DNA of 64,000 nt from Micromonospora citrea (GTDB lineage Bacteria; Actinomycetota; Actinomycetes; Mycobacteriales; Micromonosporaceae). Below, piece after piece: positions 58,973 to 64,000 of this stretch. The DNA is taken from the NCBI RefSeq assembly GCF_900090315.1, contig NZ_FMHZ01000002.1, positions 3,574,501 through 3,638,500 of the forward strand, written 5' to 3'. Made by a program: the position numbers and the translations under genes. The notes below the pieces were generated by a model. It ran no database searches. It was given only the letters and a program-made list of their open reading frames with translations, and was not told where the DNA came from. How positions within the stretch are numbered: position 1 is the stretch's first letter; each line of letters starts with the position of its first letter.

Positions 58973-58993
58973 GGATGAATGCCATATTCATCC
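58973..58993. promoter_or_regulatory. ARG-box-like palindrome upstream of arginine deiminase gene
   Basis: GGATGAAT and ATTCATCC are perfect 8-bp inverted arms with a 5-nt spacer, ending 44 nt before the ATG at 59038. The TGAAT...ATTCA core is the ArgR/AhrC box pattern, though that consensus has a 4-nt spacer. This fits arginine-responsive control of arginine deiminase. Confidence 0.5.
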
Positions 58994-59037
58994 ACCCCCG
59001 TTTTATCGGATGCCGCCAAACCCTGCCCTACGCTGCG

Positions 59038-60279
59038 ATGGTGACCCACTACGTGGACAGCGAGGTCGGTCGGCTCGGCACGGTGCTGCTGCACCGTCCC
59101 GGCCCGGAACTCGCCCGGCTCACCCCGCGAAACAACGACTCGCTGCTCTTCGACGCCATCCCGTGGGTCGGCCGCGCCCAGGAGGAGCACGACGCCTTCG
59201 CCGCCGCCCTGCGCGAGCGCGGGGTCGAGGTGCTCTACCTCGCCACCATGCTGGCCGAGACGCTCGCCGTGGCCGACGCGCGGGCCGAGCTGACCGAGGA
59301 GGTGCTGCGCTCGCCCCGCCTCGGCGACTCGCTGCGCGCCCGGGTCGCGGACCACCTCGCGTACCTCGACCCGGTCGCGCTCGCCGACGTGCTGATCGCC
59401 GGGCTGGCCCACGAGGAGCTGCGGGTCAGCCGGGATCGGCCGGGCGGCCTGGTCTACACGCTGATGGACCGGCACGACTTCGTCATCGACCCGCTGCCCA
59501 ACCTGCTCTTCACCCGCGACTCCTCGGTGTGGATCGGCGACCGGGTCGGGGTTACCAGCCTGGCGATGCCCGCCCGGCGGCGGGAGACCACGCTCACCGA
59601 CGCGATCTACCGGCACCATCCGCGCTTCGCCGGCACCGAGTTCGTCTACCACCCGGAGCTGGAGCACCTGGAGGGCGGCGACGTGCTGCTGCTCGCGCCG
59701 GGGGTGCTCGCCGTCGGGGTCGGCGAGCGGACCACCCCCGCCGGCGCGGAACGCCTCGCCCGCCGGGTCTTCGCCGCCGGGCTCGCGCACACCATCCTCG
59801 TCGTGCCGATCGCCCAGGAACGGGCGACCATGCACCTGGACACCGTCTGCACCATGGTCGACGTCGACGCCGTGCTGATGTACCCGAACATCGCCCACAC
59901 CCTGTCGGCGTACACGGTCATCGCCGGGGCGGACGGCGAGGATCCGCGCGTGGACGGGCCGGCGCCGTTCCTGCGGGCCGCCGCCGACGCGATGGACCTG
60001 GCCCAGCTCCGGGTGATCGACACCGGCCTGGACCCGGTCACGGCCGAGCGCGAGCAGTGGGACGACGGCAACAACACCCTCGCCCTCGCGCCCCGGCTCT
60101 GCGTGGGCTACGAGCGCAACACCGAGACCAACGCGCAGCTGGAGCGGGCCGGCATCGAGGTCATCCCGATCGCCGGGTCGGAACTGGGCTCGGGCCGGGG
60201 CGGGCCGCGCTGCATGTCCTGCCCCCTGGTCCGCGAGCCGCTGGGCGGGGCGCGGACACCCCCCGCCGGCCTCCGGTAG
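59038..60279 (+). CDS. arcA: Arginine deiminase
   Basis: The protein is 413 residues, the family length. Arginine deiminase hydrolyses arginine to citrulline and ammonia. Motifs are [20 protein letters not shown] near the N-terminus, [57 protein letters not shown] with the catalytic His/Asp, and the nucleophile Cys in [21 protein letters not shown] ends 3 nt before the ATG at 59038 and 6 nt before the in-frame GTG at 59041, so the GTG could be the leaderless start. No arcB or arcC is adjacent, so it is a lone deiminase here. An ARG-box-like palindrome lies upstream. Confidence 0.94.
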   Translation: MVTHYVDSEVGRLGTVLLHRPGPELARLTPRNNDSLLFDAIPWVGRAQEEHDAFAAALRERGVEVLYLATMLAETLAVADARAELTEEVLRSPRLGDSLRARVADHLAYLDPVALADVLIAGLAHEELRVSRDRPGGLVYTLMDRHDFVIDPLPNLLFTRDSSVWIGDRVGVTSLAMPARRRETTLTDAIYRHHPRFAGTEFVYHPELEHLEGGDVLLLAPGVLAVGVGERTTPAGAERLARRVFAAGLAHTILVVPIAQERATMHLDTVCTMVDVDAVLMYPNIAHTLSAYTVIAGADGEDPRVDGPAPFLRAAADAMDLAQLRVIDTGLDPVTAEREQWDDGNNTLALAPRLCVGYERNTETNAQLERAGIEVIPIAGSELGSGRGGPRCMSCPLVREPLGGARTPPAGLR

Positions 60280-60498
60280 CCGCCCCGGTCCCGTACTGGC
60301 GCGGCTCGGTGCGGCCGGGCCGGGGGGACGGGCCGGCCACCGGGCCGGGGACGGACCGGCAGCCGGGCCGGGGGGACGGGCCGGCCGCCGGGGGACGGAC
60401 CCGGTCCGCCCCCTTCGGGGCGGCGGGGCGCGGTCGACATCGCCACCAACGGCGACGTGCCCGGTCCGCCCCCGCCCGGTCGGCGGGGGCGCGGCGAC
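60280..60498. other. GC-rich intergenic region
   Basis: A degenerate CCGGGCCGGGG-type repeat occupies the first half (about 60320-60400). No gene or clear terminator was recognised. Confidence 0.45.
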
Positions 60499-61383
60499 TC
60501 AGCGCAGGGTGAGCTGGCGGCCGAGCAGGCCGTGGCGGGCGCGCCGGCCGGCGGCGTCCAGCGGGGCGGAGTCGGCGAGCGCCTCGGCGTACCGCTTCGC
60601 GAAGTCGGCGACGGGCTGCTCCCAGTCGGCGGCGGGGACGTCCTCCGGCAGGTCCCAGACCGGCACCAGCCGGCCGTGCGCCCGGAACATGCCGGCGAAC
60701 CGGGTGTTCTCGCCGAGGGTCAGCGTGCCCGCCACGCTCAGCCGGGCCAGCGCGTCCAACGCGGCGTCCTCGTCGTCGGGCAGCACCCAGCGCACGTGCG
60801 CCTTCTCCGGCACCTGGCACCAGTAGGCGGCCCGGGCGGCGGCCAGTCGGACGGTCGGGTAGATCGCGGCGTTCGCCCGCTCCAGGGACGCCTGCACGTT
60901 GGGGTCGTCGCCCGCCCCCGGGTCGAGCCAGAACTCGAACCCGTCGTGCATCGTGATCTCCAGCGGGCCGTCGCCCAGGACGTCCTGCAGGCGGGGGCCC
61001 GGCCCCGGCAGCGGCGGCACGGACACCGGCGCCCCCGGCTCGGTCCGCAACGCGCAGAGCAGCGCCTCGGCCAGGTCCCGGGAGACGTCGCCGGACTGCT
61101 GGTGGCGCTGGAGCCCGATCAGGACCCGCCCGTCCGGCTTCGTCACCGCCGGGGCCGCCATCGGCAGCACGGTGGCCAGGACGACCTCGCGGTCGCCGAA
61201 CTCCTCGGCCAGGGCGGGGGCGAGCCGTAGCGGCGCGGAGGCGGCCGGCACCAGCTCGCGCAGGGCGATCCACTCCGGCTCGTCGGTCAGCCCCTCGAAC
61301 GGTCGGGGCACGAAGATGTCGCGCACCTTCTCCCGCTTGGGGGTGGCTTCGGCGGCCCGCTGGCTCTTTCGACGCTTGCTCAC
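60499..61383 (-). CDS. DUF5926 family protein
   Basis: The protein is 294 residues from a GTG at 61383, with TAGGCT (minus strand, 61392-61397) ending 8 nt upstream. The basic N-terminus MSKRRKSQRAAEATPKREKV is followed by RDIFVPRPFEGLTDEPEWIA and by VRWVLPDDEDAALDALARLS, typical of this actinobacterial family of unknown function. The basic start suggests nucleic-acid binding, but this is only an inference. Confidence 0.85.
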   Translation of the reverse strand: MSKRRKSQRAAEATPKREKVRDIFVPRPFEGLTDEPEWIALRELVPAASAPLRLAPALAEEFGDREVVLATVLPMAAPAVTKPDGRVLIGLQRHQQSGDVSRDLAEALLCALRTEPGAPVSVPPLPGPGPRLQDVLGDGPLEITMHDGFEFWLDPGAGDDPNVQASLERANAAIYPTVRLAAARAAYWCQVPEKAHVRWVLPDDEDAALDALARLSVAGTLTLGENTRFAGMFRAHGRLVPVWDLPEDVPAADWEQPVADFAKRYAEALADSAPLDAAGRRARHGLLGRQLTLR

Positions 61384-61444
61384 GGCGAGACAGCCTAGAG
61401 GCCCGGGCCGCCCGGTGGGGGCGGGACCCGCCTGTCGCGGCCGG

Positions 61445-61894
61445 TCAGCCGGCCACGGCCAGGTCCGACCGGGTGACGTCGGCCGGGTCGAACTCGGCCC
61501 AGACGCTCTGGCCGAGGCCGTCGCGCTCGACGCCCCAGCGGTCGGCCAGGCCGGAGACGATGTGCAGGCCACGGCCGTCGACGGCGTCCGTGCCGGCCGT
61601 CCGCATCCGCGGGTCGCCGGCGGCGCCGCCGTCGGTGACGCGGAGCTGCACCTGTTGGCCCGCCGCCGAGGTGCGCAGCCGCCAGGCCACCCGGACCACC
61701 CCGCCGGGCAGCGGGTCGGCGTGCCGGACGGCGTTGCCGACCAGTTCGGCCAGGACCGCGACGAGGTCGGCCAACAGCGGCGGGGGTACGACGTCGGTCA
61801 GCTCGTCGGCGAGCCGGTGCCGCGCCAGCCGCGCCCCCGTGGCGTGGTGGGGCACCACCACGCACCATGCCCGTTCGGCAGCTCCCGTCGACAC
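61445..61894 (-). CDS. RsbW-like anti-sigma/serine kinase ATPase
   Basis: The protein is 149 residues from a GTG at 61894 with GAAGGGGCGAAG upstream. The GHKL motifs are ADLVAVLAELVGNAVRHADP (N box) and DGRGLHIVSGLADRWGVERD (G2 box), with QLRVTDGGAAG between. These proteins bind ATP and regulate a sigma factor or act as kinases in partner-switching. The start is 34 bp after the histidine kinase gene in the same direction, so the pair is probably cotranscribed. Confidence 0.85.
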   Translation of the reverse strand: MSTGAAERAWCVVVPHHATGARLARHRLADELTDVVPPPLLADLVAVLAELVGNAVRHADPLPGGVVRVAWRLRTSAAGQQVQLRVTDGGAAGDPRMRTAGTDAVDGRGLHIVSGLADRWGVERDGLGQSVWAEFDPADVTRSDLAVAG

Positions 61895-61928
61895 CTTCGC
61901 CCCTTCGCACCCCGCTACCCGTCGCCGG

Positions 61929-63386
61929 TCACCCGCGGGGCAGCCGCACCTCTGCGACCGTACCGCCACCGGCCCTCGGCCGGAGGAATACCCAGCCATT
62001 CTGCTGTTCAACGATCCGGCGGACGAGATAGAGGCCGAGGCCGGCCCCCGGATAGCGCCGGCGGTCGCCCGACTCCCCCTGCCAGAACCGGTCGAACGCC
62101 CGCTCCACGTGCTCCGGCCGGATGCCGATGCCCCGGTCGCCGACCCGGAGGCAGACGGTCGCCGCGTCCGCCGCCGCGCTGATCTCGATGGGGGAGTCGG
62201 GCGGGGAATACTTGCCGGCGTTCGTGCACAGCTCCGTCAGCACGGTGGCCAGGCTCGGCCGGTGGCCGAGCGCCCTGGGCAGGCCGGGCGGGAGGTCGAG
62301 GACGAGCCGGTGCCGCAGCTCCGCCGGCAGGTCGGCCACCGCCGCGCGCAGCGCCCCGGCGAGGTCGTACGGGGCGGGTGGCTCGTCGCCCGGCCCCGCC
62401 TCGGCGGCCGAGGAGAGCAGCCGGTCGACCAGCCGGGCCAGCTCGTTGGCGCGCTGCCCGATCACCCGTGCGGCCTGCCTCCGGTCGGTCTCGGTCAGCG
62501 ACTCCCAGTGGTCGGTGAGCGTGTCGGCGTAGCCCTTGATCACGGTCACCGGCGTACGCAGCTCGTGGCTGGTCACCGCGACGAAGAGGTCCCGGTCGTG
62601 GTCGCGCCGCTGCTGGTCGGTGACGTCGCGGAAGGTCACCACGTGCTGGGTGCCGGGACCGGGCAGCTCCCCCGAGGTGATCCTGAGCCAGCGGCCGTCC
62701 GGTAGCCGGTGGTCGAGCACCTGCCCGGACGGCGGCAGCGGGAAGGGCAGCGGCCGGTTGAGCGCCTCGGCCGGGGAACGGCCGATGACCTGGGCGGCGG
62801 CCGGGTTCCAGAGGCGCACGTTGCCGTCCCGGTCGACCACGGCCAGCCCGTCGGCCAGCGCGGCCACGACGGGGCCGTCGCCGTGCACGGGCAGCCCGCT
62901 CTGGTCGCCGTACAGGTGCGCGATGCAGGAGGCGGTGTAGCTCATCACGTCGTGCGAGGCGGTGTCCCGCGCGTCGGTCCCGCCCGGGTCGAACGCGTGC
63001 AGGCTGCCGACGGTCAGCCCGCCGACCTCCGCGCGGGAGACCACCATCCGCAGCAGGCCGCGGCCGGCCAGCTCACCGGCGAGCTTGCCGGCGAGCTGGT
63101 CGGTGCGGACCTGGCACGCGCGAGGGCCGGAGAGGAGGCAGCCGACGGTCGGGTCGTCGGGCGGGACGGGGCGGCCGATGGTCCACTCGGCGGCGCCGGT
63201 GGCGGCGATCACCCGCCCTCCGGCAGGCGTGAACTCGACGAAGGCCATGCCGGCGGCGTCGAGCGCCGACTGGACCACCCGGAGCAGCCGGGTGAGGACG
63301 GGGACGCCGGCGTCGCCGGAGTTGACGGACTCGATCACCGCGGTGTGGCCGGCGATGAGAGCGGAGAGATCGGTGCGCTCCGGCAT
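61929..63386 (-). CDS. Sensor histidine kinase (GAF-PAS-HisKA-HATPase)
   Basis: The protein is 485 residues from the ATG at 63386. The N-terminal ~160 residues look like a GAF domain (VGGLTVGSLHAFDPGG), followed by a PAS segment (VAALADGLAVVDRDGNVRLW), the HisKA phospho-acceptor (FVAVTSHELRTPVTVIKGYA) and a HATPase with N box ELCTNAGKYSPPDSPIEIS, D/G1 VGDRGIGIRPEHVERAF and G2 GAGLGLYLVRRIVEQQNG. No membrane helix is seen, so it is cytoplasmic. No response regulator is adjacent; the RsbW-like protein downstream may be its partner. Confidence 0.93.
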   Translation of the reverse strand: MPERTDLSALIAGHTAVIESVNSGDAGVPVLTRLLRVVQSALDAAGMAFVEFTPAGGRVIAATGAAEWTIGRPVPPDDPTVGCLLSGPRACQVRTDQLAGKLAGELAGRGLLRMVVSRAEVGGLTVGSLHAFDPGGTDARDTASHDVMSYTASCIAHLYGDQSGLPVHGDGPVVAALADGLAVVDRDGNVRLWNPAAAQVIGRSPAEALNRPLPFPLPPSGQVLDHRLPDGRWLRITSGELPGPGTQHVVTFRDVTDQQRRDHDRDLFVAVTSHELRTPVTVIKGYADTLTDHWESLTETDRRQAARVIGQRANELARLVDRLLSSAAEAGPGDEPPAPYDLAGALRAAVADLPAELRHRLVLDLPPGLPRALGHRPSLATVLTELCTNAGKYSPPDSPIEISAAADAATVCLRVGDRGIGIRPEHVERAFDRFWQGESGDRRRYPGAGLGLYLVRRIVEQQNGWVFLRPRAGGGTVAEVRLPRG

Positions 63387-63511
63387 GCCCCGAGTGTGCC
63401 CCGATGGTCGCCTTCCGGACACCCCTGCCCGGCGGGATCCCGCTCACCGGTCGCCCGCGCCGCGATTCCCGCTCGCGTCGGCCCGGCAGCCCGGCAGCCG
63501 GCGGTCAGCGG

Positions 63512-64000
63512 TCAGCGGCCCAGCCGGGCCAGCGCCTGCGCCGGCCGGTCGGTGATGACGCCGTCCACCCCGGCGGCCAGGACGAGGTCCAGGTCGGCCG
63601 GTGTGTTCACCGTCCACACGTAGACCTGGTTGCCCGCCGCCCGCAGCGCGGGCACGAGCTGCGGGCGGGCCCGCACCAGGGCGACGCCGGGCCCGGCGAT
63701 GCGGGCGCCGAACGGCAGCCGCCCCAGCCGCAGCCAGCGCGGCAGCACCTCCAGCAGCAGCACCGTGGGCAGCGCCGGTGCCAGCTCCCGCGTCCGGCGT
63801 ACGGCCAGCGGAGAGAACGACATCACGGTGACCTGTACGGGATCGTCCGCTTTCGGCTCCGTCAGGCCGTACCGGCGCAGCATCGCGACGAGCTTGCGCT
63901 CGACGTCGCCGCCGTAGCGGGAGGGGTGTTTCGTCTCGATCAGGAGCCGGACCGGCCGCCCGGCGGCGAGCACGGCGTCGAGCAGCCGTTCCAGGGTGAG
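63512..64000 (-). CDS. Glycerophosphodiester phosphodiesterase (partial, 5' end outside window)
   Basis: The frame is open from the right edge (64000) to the stop at 63512, giving at least 162 residues. RPVRLLIETKHPSRYGGDVE is the metal-binding Glu region, and VYVWTVNTPADLDLVLAAGV, VDGVITDRPAQALARL is the C-terminal end of the GDPD TIM barrel. It should hydrolyse glycerophosphodiesters to glycerol phosphate and an alcohol. The N-terminal part with the first HRG motif is outside the window. Confidence 0.9.
   Translation of the reverse strand, partial: LTLERLLDAVLAAGRPVRLLIETKHPSRYGGDVERKLVAMLRRYGLTEPKADDPVQVTVMSFSPLAVRRTRELAPALPTVLLLEVLPRWLRLGRLPFGARIAGPGVALVRARPQLVPALRAAGNQVYVWTVNTPADLDLVLAAGVDGVITDRPAQALARLGR

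Overview
The window is high-GC (about 73%) DNA with dense, mostly short operons, many GTG starts and overlapping GTGA/ATGA gene junctions. The families present point to an actinobacterium, most likely of the Micromonosporaceae: an intein-bearing DnaB, a DinB-like mycothiol-dependent isomerase-fold protein, a DUF5753/DUF397 regulator pair, a Bpa/PafE proteasome activator, LppU-like proteins and GT87 mannosyltransferase-like proteins. The genus is an inference. No rRNA, tRNA, CRISPR array, prophage or insertion sequence was recognised.

Layout. 0-5.2 kb: a disordered single-helix membrane protein (runs off the left edge), a DnaA-box-rich intergenic region, then dnaB interrupted at its Walker A lysine by a 388-residue intein with a decayed LAGLIDADG domain. 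A free-standing two-motif LAGLIDADG endonuclease gene overlaps or abuts the dnaB stop. 5.2-11 kb: DinB-like protein, zinc-ribbon protein, phosphoribosyltransferase, two membrane proteins (GT87-like; GGDEF-EAL). 11.7-14.5 kb: moaC-mog-moeA-moaE. 14.5-23 kb: GT87, DoxX, GNAT, an ORC-like AAA ATPase with paired palindromes upstream, two LppU-like paralogues, an EamA exporter and a prepilin-peptidase-like protein with a nine-copy repeat. 23-29.9 kb: an EndoQ-like/UvrD-like fusion, a metallophosphoesterase, moaD-moaA and a fructosamine-kinase-like gene. 29.9-39.3 kb: MFS exporter, flavin reductase, DsbA-like protein, LuxR-family ATPase, DUF4192, acyltransferase, and a frameshifted XRE regulator with its DUF397 partner and two tiny genes. 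39.3-43.1 kb: GAP-family membrane protein, fdhD/mobA divergent pair, DUF6457, TY-chaperone-like protein. 43.2-51.7 kb: beta-propeller protein, Lrp/DDAH divergent pair, ABC substrate-binding lipoprotein, hydrolase, bpa, two HAD phosphatases, GNAT. 51.7-52.5 kb: non-coding minisatellite region. 52.5-64 kb: membrane protein, OsmC, zincin, AIM24, pheA, lipoprotein, ACT, PAS, NERD, arginine deiminase, DUF5926, an RsbW-like ATPase with a histidine kinase, and a partial glycerophosphodiesterase.

How genes fit together. A nearly complete molybdenum-cofactor pathway is spread over three loci (moaC-mog-moeA-moaE; moaD-moaA; fdhD/mobA). Two guanidino-modifying enzymes, DDAH and arginine deiminase, lie 12 kb apart without the rest of an arginine deiminase operon. 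A large share of genes have a TANNNT hexamer ending 6-8 nt before the start codon, as expected for leaderless transcription.

The most novel candidates are: (1) the degenerate dnaB intein paired with an adjacent intact homing endonuclease, a possible trans (collaborative) homing unit; (2) the EndoQ-UvrD fusion; (3) the twin CTAG-rich palindromes controlling an ORC-like ATPase; and (4) a 54-bp minisatellite bounded by 18-nt direct repeats, one of several minisatellites inside and between genes.
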